From JBFELO01 sp041552055 (GTDB lineage: Bacteria > Acidobacteriota > Thermoanaerobaculia > Thermoanaerobaculales > Sulfomarinibacteraceae), in contig JBFELO010000047.1 of NCBI GenBank assembly GCA_041552055.1, positions 1 to 31,933 of the forward strand: a stretch of 31,933 nucleotides of DNA. Reading direction: 5' to 3'. The notes below the pieces were generated by a model that saw nothing but the letters and a program-made list of their open reading frames with translations, was not told the origin of the DNA and did no database searches. Shown piece by piece: positions 7,486-16,032 of the stretch. The number at the start of each line of letters is the position of its first letter. The stretch's first letter is position 1. A program made the translations under genes and the position numbers.

Positions 7486-9939
7486 GTGCCTGAAGGTCTG
7501 ATCGGCCGTACGCTGTCCCACTACCGGATAACCGCTCGACTCGGTGCCGGCGGCATGGGCGAGGTGTACCTCGCCCGGGACATCAGGCTCGACCGCCAGG
7601 TGGCGCTCAAGGTGTTACCTTCGGAGGTGGCCGACGACCCGGCCCGGCTCGCGCGCCTGCAGCGCGAGGCGAGGGCGCTGGCGGCCCTGGACCACCCCGG
7701 CATCGTCACGGTCTTCTCGGTCGCGGAGGCCGATGGGATTCACTTTCTCACCATGGCCCACGTCAAGGGGCAGACCCTGGGCGAGCTCATCCCGCCGGGC
7801 GGAATGCCGGTGGAGACTCTGCTCGACCGCGGATCGGCGCTGGCCGACGCCCTTCACGCGGCCCACGAGCAGGGCATCGTCCACCGCGATCTCAAGCCCT
7901 CCAACGTCATGGTCGACGCGGACGGCCGGCTCAGGGTGCTGGACTTCGGACTGGCTCGGGTGGTGGACGAGGAGCAGGCGTCGAGCGAGGAGTCAACGCA
8001 GACAATGCAGGACCTCGTGACCCGTCACGGCACGGTGCTCGGCACGGTCCCCTACATGTCGCCGGAGCAGGCTGAAGGCAAGCCAGTCGGCCCGCCTTCG
8101 GACCTGTTCTCCCTCGGGGTGGTCCTGTACGAGATGGCCACCGGTGCCAGGCCGTTCCAGGGCGAGTCGGCGGTGTCGCTCATGTCCTCGATTCTCCGCG
8201 ACACGCCGCCGCCGGTGACCGAGATGCGTCCTGAGCTGCCCAAGGCGCTGGGCTGCGCGATCCAGCGCTGCCTCGAGAAGAATCCCGGCGACCGTCCCGA
8301 GAGCGCCGCGGCGGTGCGAGACGAGATCGAGGCGGCGCGCCGGCAGCTCCTTTCGGGCACCGCGAGCCGTCCGGCACCGGTGCGTTCGGCCAGGTCGCGG
8401 GGCACGCTGCTGGGACTCGCGGCGGTCGCCGTCGTGCTGGCCGCGGTGGTGGGTTTCATGGTCTGGACAGGCGGCTCCGAGGACGCCGGTCCAAGCGACG
8501 GAGCCGCGCCGGAGACAGCGGTCCCGCACGTCCGGTCCGTGGCGGTGCTGCCGCTGCGCAACCTGACGGGAGACCCGGAGCAGGAGTACTTCGCGGATGG
8601 CATGACCGAGGCGCTGATCACAGACCTTGCGCGGATCGGCGCCCTGAAAGTGATCTCCAGGACCTCGGTGATGCGCTTCAAGGACAGCGACCTCCCATTG
8701 CCCGAGATCGCGCTGCAGCTGGGGGTTGACGCGGTGGTGGAGGGATCGGTCCAGCGCGAGGAAGACCGGGTGCGCATTACGGCTCAGCTGATCGATGCCG
8801 CCACCGATCGCCACCTCTGGGCCGACACCTTCGAGCGCGCGCTCCACGGAGCCCTGAGGCTGCAGTCCGAGATCGCCAGCTCCATCGCGGACGCCATCGC
8901 TGTCGAGATTTCGCCAATTGAAGAAACTCGACTGACCGATGCAAGGGACGTGAACCCAGAAAACTACGAGGCGTACCTGCGCGGCATGCACCACCTCAAG
9001 AAGGGCTCCCCCGAGGGGATCGAAAAGGGCATGGCCTACCTCCGTGAAGCGGTCGACATGGATCCCGCCGATCCCCTCGCCTACGCGGGCCTCGCAAGCG
9101 GTTACGTGATCCTGGGGCATGCCACCGGCAATGCCGAGCAGTTCCGACGAGGGAAGGCGGCGGCCCGCCGCGCGCTGGAGCTGGACGATGCCCAGGCCGA
9201 GGCCCAGGCCGCCCAGGCCGAGGTCGCCATGTACTTCGACTGGGACTGGGGTGCCGCCGATGACGCCTTCCGCAGGGCCATCGAGTTGACCCCGAGCCGA
9301 GCCGACCCTCACGTTCATTACAGCGCGCTGCACCTCCTCCGAGGAGATTGGGAGGAGGCGTTCGCCGAGGCCGAGCTCGCCCAGGAGCTCGATCCGCTGG
9401 CGCCGCTCTTCACCTCGTGGCTCGGCGAGCTCTACTGGGCCGCCGGCCGCTACGACTACGCCGAGGTCGAATCCCTCAAGGCACTCGAGCTCAACCCGGG
9501 GTGGGCGCGGGCCCACACAGATCTGAGCCTGGCCTACGTGGGCCAGCGAAGATTCGAGGAGGCGCTCGCGGAGGCGCGGATCGGAGCCCAGAATCCGCTC
9601 TGGAGTCCTTTCCTCGGCACCGCCCTGGTCGCTGCGGGCCTTCAGGAGGAGGCTCGCGAATTGCGCGATGAGCTCCTGGCGGCTCCCCAGGGCCGGCTCA
9701 ATCCCGTGTTTCTGGCGAGCTTTCAGGCTGTCCTCGGCGATCTCGACGGAGCCATCGCGAGCCTGGAACGGGCGTACGAGACCAGAAACGGGATGATGCC
9801 GTGGATCGGCTCGTGGTTCGAGTTCGGCGACCTCACGGGAGATCCCCGGTTTCGGGATCTCCTCGCCAGAATGAACCTCCAGCTCGTGCGGCAGTCCACC
9901 ACGGGCACCGCCGCCTCGAGCTCATTGGCCCACCAATAG
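7486..9939 (+). CDS. Transmembrane Ser/Thr protein kinase with TolB-like and TPR domains
   Basis: 817 residues, GTG start at 7486 behind AGGAAGGG. The cytoplasmic PknB-type kinase domain (about 13-285) is complete. It has the glycine loop LGAGGMGEVYLA (19-30), VALKV with K42, catalytic loop HRDLKPSN with D135, DFG at 153-155, and the activation-segment motif GTVPYMSPEQ. One membrane helix follows (about 307-327). Then comes a domain of the TolB/FlgO-like type (SVAVLPLRNLTGDPEQEYFADGM, from about residue 350), and tandem TPR-like helical repeats from about 480 to 800. This architecture is common and often multi-copy in Acidobacteriota, where such kinases are presumed signal receptors; substrates are unknown. 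The extracytoplasmic TolB-TPR part probably senses or scaffolds. All catalytic residues are present, so it should be active. It is convergent with the peptidase at 10056. Confidence 0.93.
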   Translation: MPEGLIGRTLSHYRITARLGAGGMGEVYLARDIRLDRQVALKVLPSEVADDPARLARLQREARALAALDHPGIVTVFSVAEADGIHFLTMAHVKGQTLGELIPPGGMPVETLLDRGSALADALHAAHEQGIVHRDLKPSNVMVDADGRLRVLDFGLARVVDEEQASSEESTQTMQDLVTRHGTVLGTVPYMSPEQAEGKPVGPPSDLFSLGVVLYEMATGARPFQGESAVSLMSSILRDTPPPVTEMRPELPKALGCAIQRCLEKNPGDRPESAAAVRDEIEAARRQLLSGTASRPAPVRSARSRGTLLGLAAVAVVLAAVVGFMVWTGGSEDAGPSDGAAPETAVPHVRSVAVLPLRNLTGDPEQEYFADGMTEALITDLARIGALKVISRTSVMRFKDSDLPLPEIALQLGVDAVVEGSVQREEDRVRITAQLIDAATDRHLWADTFERALHGALRLQSEIASSIADAIAVEISPIEETRLTDARDVNPENYEAYLRGMHHLKKGSPEGIEKGMAYLREAVDMDPADPLAYAGLASGYVILGHATGNAEQFRRGKAAARRALELDDAQAEAQAAQAEVAMYFDWDWGAADDAFRRAIELTPSRADPHVHYSALHLLRGDWEEAFAEAELAQELDPLAPLFTSWLGELYWAAGRYDYAEVESLKALELNPGWARAHTDLSLAYVGQRRFEEALAEARIGAQNPLWSPFLGTALVAAGLQEEARELRDELLAAPQGRLNPVFLASFQAVLGDLDGAIASLERAYETRNGMMPWIGSWFEFGDLTGDPRFRDLLARMNLQLVRQSTTGTAASSSLAHQ

Positions 9940-10055
9940 CGATCGTGAACGCGGCATCCGTGCTCGGGGACGCGCGGCGATGTGTTGCCCGCCAACCCGA
10001 CCACGGCGCGTCTCACCACGGATCGCCGTCGGAAATCCCGGATCCGCTGTGGATC

Positions 10056-10934
10056 TCAGAACAGCAGCCAGTGCATGGCCCTGATGATCTCCATGAGGGC
10101 ATCGCTCTCGAACGTGAGCTCCCAGTCGCCGGTTCGCCGAGCGCCCGGGTAGAACGATCCCTGGTGCACCTTCTCCTCGTTCTTGAACCTGATTGTCAGC
10201 GTGTAGGGCGCCTCCATGGCGAACGGTGTGTAATCCTCGAGACCGCGCAGCGCTTTCTCCACACCGGCACGGATCCGCTGCCGCGCCACCTCTGGGTGCA
10301 GACACAGCGCGCCGTTGCCGACACCTTCCTTCACCGCCACCGTCTCGACGGAGCCCAACAGAGCCGTGGCCTGCTCACACAGTGCGCGTTCCCCGGCGAC
10401 AAAGACCACCGGCACGTCGTAGTGGCCGGCGATCAAGGCGTTGATGCCGGCCTCGGGCAGGGAAACACCATTGACGGACACATCGAGGATGTTGCTGCTG
10501 CTCATGGTGTGCTCGAGCAGCGCGTCTGGGGTGCCGGCCTTGGCATGGTAGCCGACGAAGATCACCGCGTCGAAACTCTCGTCCAGTCCATCCATCATGC
10601 CCTTCGGTCCGCCCGACCAGTCTCGCAACAGTCGCGCGTTGCTGTCGAGCAACTCGGGCAGGATGTTGCGTGCCGAACCGTGCGAGTCCCGCACTACGAT
10701 GTCCGTCGCGCCCGCATCGACGGCGCCTTCGATGGCCGCGTTGACCTCGCGCGTCATGATCTCCCTGAAGTATTCGTAGTCCTTGCCGTCCCGACTCACG
10801 TCCTCCCAGTTCACGACACCCGTAATCCCCTCCATGTCGACCGAAATGAAGACCTTGAGATCCTCACCCGATTGCGCAACCGCGAGGGTCGCCACGAGCG
10901 TGACCGCCACCAAAACCTCTGTTGTTCGCCTCAT
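10056..10934 (-). CDS. Exported M55 family D-aminopeptidase (DppA-like)
   Basis: The start chosen is ATG 10934, preceded by AAAGGAGG; a longer in-frame extension to 11057 is Arg/Pro-rich and lacks a ribosome site. About 292 residues. An N-terminal signal peptide ends near AVAQS (about residue 20). The M55 metal ligands are visible: Asp and Glu in SVDMEGITG, His in VRDSHGSARN, His in FVGYHAKAGTP, and Glu in VAGERALCEQ. The sequence follows Bacillus subtilis DppA along its length (REIMT.EVNAAIEGA, YDVPVVFVAG, AVKEGV). DppA is a decameric zinc peptidase acting on D-Ala-D-Ala-type dipeptides. The Bacillus enzyme has no signal peptide, so this is an exported form that could process peptidoglycan or dietary D-peptides outside the cytoplasm. 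It lies between two paralogous genes (6478 and 11130). Confidence 0.92.
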   Translation of the reverse strand: MRRTTEVLVAVTLVATLAVAQSGEDLKVFISVDMEGITGVVNWEDVSRDGKDYEYFREIMTREVNAAIEGAVDAGATDIVVRDSHGSARNILPELLDSNARLLRDWSGGPKGMMDGLDESFDAVIFVGYHAKAGTPDALLEHTMSSSNILDVSVNGVSLPEAGINALIAGHYDVPVVFVAGERALCEQATALLGSVETVAVKEGVGNGALCLHPEVARQRIRAGVEKALRGLEDYTPFAMEAPYTLTIRFKNEEKVHQGSFYPGARRTGDWELTFESDALMEIIRAMHWLLF

Positions 10935-11129
10935 CTCGAGCCTCCTTTTCCGACCCCGACGCACCGCACACGGGTTCGGCCGAGGGCTGCACGACGGTCG
11001 TTTTCCTGGTGCCGTGCGAGTGTAACAGGCGTCGATCCCCGCCCACGTCGGGGACACTCGAGGTGAAGGAACGACGCGCGCACACCGTCACGTGTGGACG
11101 TTGGAGTGATCGAGAGCGGGCCTCGTGCG

Positions 11130-12005
11130 TTAGCTCCTGGGGAGGGTGCGGTCGAGCAGCCCGAGAAGAACCTCGAGCAGGCGATCCGCCACCACCGATT
11201 CCGGCCGGTCCAACAGGCGATCCAGCTCGGCATCGCGGCCACACATCGCTGCCAGGTGACTTAGCACTTCGTCGCTCGCGCCGTCGCGGCCAATCACCCA
11301 GATCGCCCAGGTGAGCAGCCCGTGATCGAACTCCACCAGTTCTTGCCGATCGCTGATCCTGCGCAGATGGCCGGCAAAGATCACCACCGCCAGCAGGATC
11401 TCGGCGCCGGACTCGAAGTCGCAGCCTCCGCTGCGCCAGGCCTCGATGCGATCCCTGAGGTCGAAGAACCGCACCTGCTCGTCGAGACGAATGTCGGAGA
11501 AGCCCGGAGCATCCATGATCACGTCGATCATTCCCCCGGCTCGCTCGAGCCGGCTCCGGATCGCCTCCGCGTCGTGGTAGGGCGACGGTTGCATGGCGAG
11601 GCTGAAGGGCCCGATCAGCTGGCGTGCCTCCACCGACGCGAGCAGCTTGGGATCACCGTCCGGTTCAGGCCGTGCCACGTCGCGCAGCGTTGCCGCGTCG
11701 GTTCGTGCGGCCGCACGCTCGGGGTTCTCCGACCCTGGTCGTGCCGCTTTCGGTGCCAGGGCGTTGAACTCGGCGGTGCGCTTCACCAGATTGGCAATGA
11801 TCAACCCGTGCTGGTATGCCGACCTGTCACGGATGCCGTCCTCGGAAGTGTCCCCGCGATCGACCGGCGACTCTCGGTAGGCGACCACGGCGCCGTCCAG
11901 GAAAACCCTCGTCCTGATCTTCGGCCGCACATCGTCCGTGATCTCTGTCTGGACCTGAAAGATCCTCCCGAATACCTCGATCTTCTCATTGATGCCATCG
12001 ATCAT
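11130..12005 (-). CDS. Unrecognised conserved protein, paralog B of a duplicated pair
   Basis: About 291 residues from ATG 12005; a GTG at 12026 is also in frame, but it would precede or overlap the likely transcript start suggested by the conserved upstream spacing. It aligns with paralog A from end to end: INEKIEVFGRIFQVQTEI, VFLDGAVVAY, ESPVDRGDTSEDGIRDR, the PSPYHDAEAI motif, APGFSDIRLDEQVRFFDLRDRI, FAGHLRRISDRQEL and LLEVLLGLLDRTLP. The linker (about 80-115) is the least conserved part. By eye roughly three quarters of residues agree, so the copies are not recent exact duplicates but are clearly one family. The conserved charged and aromatic residues suggest a soluble cytoplasmic protein. 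Function unknown. It is divergent from the radical SAM gene. Confidence 0.8.
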   Translation of the reverse strand: MIDGINEKIEVFGRIFQVQTEITDDVRPKIRTRVFLDGAVVAYRESPVDRGDTSEDGIRDRSAYQHGLIIANLVKRTAEFNALAPKAARPGSENPERAAARTDAATLRDVARPEPDGDPKLLASVEARQLIGPFSLAMQPSPYHDAEAIRSRLERAGGMIDVIMDAPGFSDIRLDEQVRFFDLRDRIEAWRSGGCDFESGAEILLAVVIFAGHLRRISDRQELVEFDHGLLTWAIWVIGRDGASDEVLSHLAAMCGRDAELDRLLDRPESVVADRLLEVLLGLLDRTLPRS

Positions 12006-12195
12006 GACCCGACCGCCTGTTCCCACTTCGATCGTATCAGTGCAAGGCGCAACATGCGCACAACTGGCACCGTTTCTGGCACCGTTTCCTGTGATGGGGC
12101 GCCTGTGACTCCGACATCATGAGAACGTCAGGTCCGCCTCAGGCGGCCATCACATCCCCGGTGTTGGTTTTGCGTATCTCGATGTGGGAGGTCGT
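12006..12195. promoter_or_regulatory. Divergent region with a 12-bp tandem direct repeat
   Basis: Between paralog B (leftward) and the radical SAM gene (rightward). A -10-like TACGAT on the minus strand (12036-12031) lies 26 bp before the paralog B ATG. CTGGCACCGTTT occurs twice in exact tandem at 12064-12087, a possible binding site for a regulator that recognises direct repeats. GGGAGG (12186-12191) is the ribosome site for the gene at 12196. Confidence 0.35.
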
Positions 12196-13569
12196 ATGAG
12201 GGTTCTTCTTATCGAACCTGCAAAGTCTCCGGTGACCATCGGTGGCGAGGATGTGTTCCTGTTCGAGCCGTTGGCGCTCGAGTACGTGGCCGCAGGGGTC
12301 GCCGATCACCACGACGTACGCATTCTGGACATGAGGATCGAGAACTCGCTCGAAGAAACGCTGGCCGAGTTCGAACCGGACGTGGTCGGCGTTACGGCGT
12401 ACACTGTGCACGTCAAGCCGGTCCGGAGTCTGTGCCAGGGTGTCAAGGCCTGGAATCCCGAGGTTCTCACGGTGGTCGGCGGACACCACGCCACGGTCGC
12501 GTCCGGTGACTTCGTGTCTCCCGACATCGATCTGGTGGTGCGGGGGGAGGGCGTGGAGCCGTTCCGGCAGATCATGGCCCGCCTCGAGCGCGGGCGGGGC
12601 TTCGGGGCCATCGCAGGCGTGGCTGTGCGCGAGGGCGATCGCCTTGTGTCCGGCCCAGAGCAGGCCAACGGCCATCTCGATGACGCGCCAATGCCGAGGC
12701 GCTCGCTGACGGCGGGCTACCGCGGTGAGTACTACAGCGAGTGGATGAAGTCGTTGGCGTCGATGCGGACGTCGAAGGGCTGCCCCTTCCGGTGCAATTT
12801 CTGCGCTCAGTGGAAGACCGCGCGGGGCCGATACCTGCGTCGCGGCGTCGACTCCGTGCTCGAGGAGCTCGCCACGATCGAGGAGGAGTGCGTGTTCTTT
12901 GCCGACGACGAGTCCTTGGTGGACGTGCCGCGGATGCGCACGCTCGCCGGGCGGATCAGGGCCTCCGGCCTTTCCAAGCGGCTGTTCCTCTACGGCCGCA
13001 GCGACACCATCGCGCGTCATCCCGACCTGCTCGAGGCGTGGCGCGAGGCCGGCCTCGAAAGAGTCTTCGTGGGCCTCGAGTTCTTCCGCGACGGCGACCT
13101 GGAGTACGTCGGCAAGGGATCGACCGTGGCGGACAACACGCGCGCGGTCGAAGTGCTGAACGGACTCGGCATCGACATCTACGCCTCGTTCATCGTTCGG
13201 CCGGAGTTCGGCCACGAGGACTTCGCCGCGCTCCGCGGCTACATCCGCGAGCTGGATCTGGACTTCGCCTCGTTCGCGGTGCTCACGCCGCTGCCCGGAA
13301 CCGACCTCTTCGACGACCTCGAGGACCGCCTGCTCATCCGGGACACCGACTTCTTCGACTTCATTCACACGGTGCTGCCGACCCGGCTGCCGCTCGAGGA
13401 GTTTTTCGACGAGTTGATGGGGCTGTACAGGTGGGCGGTACCGCCGAGCCGGCAGCTCTCGCTACTGAGGAAGTTCCCGGTGAGCGAGTGGCCTGGTTTA
13501 TGCGGAAGGTCGTACCGAACCTTCAAGCGGATGAGGACGATGGCTGAGGATTATGGGGGGGTGGTCTGA
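12196..13569 (+). CDS. B12-binding radical SAM protein, HpnR-like
   Basis: 457 residues from ATG 12196, close behind GGGAGG; the GTG at 12184 would overlap that ribosome site. The N-terminal third is a cobalamin-binding Rossmann domain (LEPLALEYVAAGV-like segment, VVGVTAYTVHVKPV, VVGGHHATV, VVRGEGVEPF). The radical SAM domain follows, with the cluster-binding motif C196-x3-C200-x2-C203 (SKGCPFRCNFC), a GLEFF segment and TPLPGTDLFDDL. The late segment FDFIHTVLPTRLPLEEFFDEL closely resembles the FDxxHAVLPTxLPLxxFY region of hopanoid C-3 methylase HpnR as I remember it. HpnR methylates ring A of bacteriohopanoids. No hopanoid genes occur in the window, so the substrate is uncertain; a related class B methylase is the safe call. 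The gap of 95 bp to the next start means co-transcription is possible. Confidence 0.82.
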   Translation: MRVLLIEPAKSPVTIGGEDVFLFEPLALEYVAAGVADHHDVRILDMRIENSLEETLAEFEPDVVGVTAYTVHVKPVRSLCQGVKAWNPEVLTVVGGHHATVASGDFVSPDIDLVVRGEGVEPFRQIMARLERGRGFGAIAGVAVREGDRLVSGPEQANGHLDDAPMPRRSLTAGYRGEYYSEWMKSLASMRTSKGCPFRCNFCAQWKTARGRYLRRGVDSVLEELATIEEECVFFADDESLVDVPRMRTLAGRIRASGLSKRLFLYGRSDTIARHPDLLEAWREAGLERVFVGLEFFRDGDLEYVGKGSTVADNTRAVEVLNGLGIDIYASFIVRPEFGHEDFAALRGYIRELDLDFASFAVLTPLPGTDLFDDLEDRLLIRDTDFFDFIHTVLPTRLPLEEFFDELMGLYRWAVPPSRQLSLLRKFPVSEWPGLCGRSYRTFKRMRTMAEDYGGVV

Positions 13570-13664
13570 GAGCTGACCCGGTGCGAGATACGGCGGGCCC
13601 CGAATGGACGGGAGTCGGCGTTGATTTCTGGCAGAATCCGTCAGGACGGGAGAGGATGAGCGAC

Positions 13665-15242
13665 ATGGGACGACGCCGATTCGGAGCCACCGTCACGGCC
13701 GTGTTCAGTTTGCTGGGGATTGTCTTTTGCTCCACCGTGCGAGCGGAGGATGTCGAGCCCCGTACGGCTGAAGAACTGTTTCAACGCTCGGGACGAGCGT
13801 ACCGGGCGCTCGAGACGTTCGAAGTCACTCTGACGACGTCGGTCGAGATCCCCCAGGCAGAGCGCGGAGAACGCGTCGTTCGCTGGGTTCTCGGCGAGGG
13901 TCGCGAGGCGGTTCTCGACATCGGGTCCGTGATGCGGGTCGTCGTCACGAAGGACAGGGTGTACGCCGAGCGGGCCGGAGTCAGGGGCCGCTACCTCGAG
14001 GTGGCCACCGGGGGCGACCTAGCCGCGGCACTGGCCGCCGCCAGGGGGAGGTCGGCGTTGGCTGGTTTCTGGGAGCCGCCACAGTCGGCCCTGCGGGAAC
14101 GCAAAACAATCGCTGGGGTGCTCGATGCGTTTCGCTACTCCAGCCTGCTGGCCGAGCTTTCAGTCGCGGGCTTCGAGCGAGCTCCAGACTCTGACTACGA
14201 GGTCAGCCTCGAGGCCGAGAACGGCGGCTGCACCGCCCGTTTCGATTCGGAGACGTTCTTCGTCGACGAGGTCGAGTACGTGGTTGAACCACCAGGCGCG
14301 CCCGAGGGCTACGCGATGCACGTGCTCGGTCGTTTCGAGGTTCGACAGGTCCCTGACGGCGGCGCAGGGTTCACGTTCGACAGGGGCGACCGGGAGGCCG
14401 TCGAGTCTCTCCGCGACCTCGACGGGAACCCGCCGGGGATCAGCGAACCGCCCGAGGCGATCCTCTCCCCGGTGGATCTGTCGGGCCGTCTGTTGGGCCT
14501 GCACGAGCTGGCGACCGCCGTTCGCGAGAGAAGGGTTCTCCTCGTCGGCGAGAATCACCTGTATAAGGAACCTCCAGCCTATCTGACGGCACTGCTGGAT
14601 GAACTCCACGACGCGCCCGCCAACCTGCTCCTGGAGTTGCCGAGAAACCTGCAGCCCGCCATCGACGACTACCTGCGCAACGGAAATGAAGCCGTCCTGG
14701 ACGCGATGTTCAACGGAAAGCTCATCCTGCAGCTGCAGCACGTCCTGCGCTGGGCGCACGAGCATCGCACCAAGGTACCCACGGTCCTTGCATTCGATGA
14801 GCCCCAATACGAGAGGCTCCTCAAACGGGCCTACCTGACAGACACGCGCAACCGGACCATGGCGCGAGCGATCACCCGCCTGTGGAGGGAGCATCCCGAC
14901 CGGCGTGTCGTGGCCTACGGCGGCCAGCTCCACATGATGAAGACCGGACGCTATCGCGTCGACGAGCCGAGCCGTGACACAGCCGGCTCACGGCTCCCCG
15001 CCCTGGGAGTCCCGCCGCACGAGATCGCCAGTGTGATGCTCTCCGGTGGCGAGAACTTCCACCTCCACACCCTCTGGGAAAAGCCGGGAGCGCTGCCCAT
15101 GGATGGCGACCCCGCTCGGATTCCGATCGCCTATCTCATCGACTACCCGATCTTCGATGTCGCGTTTGCCGACGAGGCGTTCGACTACTTCGTCAACCTC
15201 GGACCGTTGACGAAGATCGAGGTCTCGCCAGAATCGCGGTAG
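13665..15242 (+). CDS. Exported two-domain protein: lipoprotein-carrier-like N-terminus plus ChaN/Tiki-like domain
   Basis: The start chosen is ATG 13665, nine bases after GGGAGAGG; the ATG at 13656 abuts that site and more upstream starts lack one. About 525 residues. A signal peptide (about 8-30, ending STVRAED) is followed by a beta-rich region (about 35-255). It opens AEELFQRSGRAYRALETFEVTL and resembles DUF2092/LolA-like folds. The C-terminal domain has GENH (G295-H298), then LLLELPRNLQPAIDDYL, and later VVAYGGQLHMMK with H423. These paired motifs are the metal-binding signatures of the haem-uptake ChaN / TraB / Tiki / erythromycin-esterase-like superfamily. ChaN is a haem-binding lipoprotein and Tiki is a metalloprotease, so the activity cannot be chosen from sequence. 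The fusion to a lipoprotein-carrier-like domain is unusual. A palindromic repeat begins 15 bases after the stop. Confidence 0.75.
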   Translation: MGRRRFGATVTAVFSLLGIVFCSTVRAEDVEPRTAEELFQRSGRAYRALETFEVTLTTSVEIPQAERGERVVRWVLGEGREAVLDIGSVMRVVVTKDRVYAERAGVRGRYLEVATGGDLAAALAAARGRSALAGFWEPPQSALRERKTIAGVLDAFRYSSLLAELSVAGFERAPDSDYEVSLEAENGGCTARFDSETFFVDEVEYVVEPPGAPEGYAMHVLGRFEVRQVPDGGAGFTFDRGDREAVESLRDLDGNPPGISEPPEAILSPVDLSGRLLGLHELATAVRERRVLLVGENHLYKEPPAYLTALLDELHDAPANLLLELPRNLQPAIDDYLRNGNEAVLDAMFNGKLILQLQHVLRWAHEHRTKVPTVLAFDEPQYERLLKRAYLTDTRNRTMARAITRLWREHPDRRVVAYGGQLHMMKTGRYRVDEPSRDTAGSRLPALGVPPHEIASVMLSGGENFHLHTLWEKPGALPMDGDPARIPIAYLIDYPIFDVAFADEAFDYFVNLGPLTKIEVSPESR

Positions 15243-15539
15243 ATGGTCGCGCCGGTGCAATTCGCTTCGAGAATTGCGTTGGCTCCCGGGCAGTCGCGGG
15301 GTGTGGCCGCGATGGGATGACAGCGGTACGGGGCAGTTTGCCGCAGCCTCCATGATCCCTCCGGCGCGCTGACGTGGGGCACTGAATCTCTCGAGCTATT
15401 TCTCATCGAATTGTGATCCATGGCACGCTCGCTCACCGGCTAAGCAGCTGATTCTGTTGAATCTCGAGCCCGGTGCTGACCCCTCTGGACATCATATTCA
15501 TCAGGCAAGGGAACTATTATCGGGGGTGGCTACAAGCGA
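15243..15539. other. Intergenic region before the cyclase locus
   Basis: This 297-bp gap holds palindrome copy 2 at 15257-15277 and otherwise no frame with protein-like content. The last ~100 bases (from about 15430) are relatively AT-rich and probably carry the promoter of the cyclase gene. GGGGGTGG (about 15523-15530) is the likely ribosome site for ATG 15540. Confidence 0.35.
15257..15277. repeat. Extragenic palindrome copy 2
   Basis: GCAATTC and GAATTGC pair around a 7-base loop, beginning 15 bases after the stop of the ChaN-like gene. The left flank (GCCGGT) and right flank (GTTGGCTCCCGGG) resemble those of the copy at 29787, so the conserved unit is longer than the stem itself. This copy has the shortest stem of the well-formed members. 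Confidence 0.7.
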
Positions 15540-15860
15540 ATGAAGATTCGTACCAAGGTGTACCTGGTCATCACCATCGCGACCGCGGCGTTGGCCGCGC
15601 TGTTGATCATGTCAGGCCTCTACTTTTTTGGCCTCTCCTCGAGCGCGACGGAGCGGGAACACGCGCTCATGGCCGCCGAGCTCGTACAGACCGGGCTGGT
15701 GATGGGGCTGATGGCCGGGAACTTCAACGAGACCGAGCTGGTTCATGAGTTATCAGACGTCATCCCGGCGCTTCACTCGGTTCGCATTGCACGCACCGAG
15801 GCGGTCGTTCGGCAGTACGGCGGAACGGACGACGTCCCGAAATTCGATGAGGAGAGGTAG
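15540..15860 (+). CDS. N-terminal fragment of the cyclase: membrane sensor segment
   Basis: 106 codons from ATG 15540, behind GGGGGTGG, to TAG 15858. One strong membrane helix (about 6-30, VYLVITIATAALAALLIM) is followed by the start of an extracytoplasmic sensing region (TEREHALMAAELVQTGLV ... LHSVRIARTEAVVRQYGG), as in sensors with a short periplasmic loop. It has no second membrane helix or output domain of its own. If the stop and frameshifts are real, translation would yield only this membrane stub. Confidence 0.55.
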   Translation: MKIRTKVYLVITIATAALAALLIMSGLYFFGLSSSATEREHALMAAELVQTGLVMGLMAGNFNETELVHELSDVIPALHSVRIARTEAVVRQYGGTDDVPKFDEER

Positions 15861-16032
15861 GTTCTCGAGACGAGATCGCCTACTCCTTGCGGCGACTGCT
15901 CCTGCCGATCGTCGATGCCACGGTGGAGATTCACGAGGTGGTGGGCAAGGCCGAGCAGGGTGACTTCTCGGGTCGGCTCGCGGTGCGAAAGGGGACGAGA
16001 TCGGTCGAATCTCGGAGCAGACCAATCATCTC

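Noticed and set aside
7993..9516. Long minus-strand frame opposite the kinase TPR region
   Set aside because: No domain signature; the plus strand has a continuous kinase, TolB-like and TPR protein.
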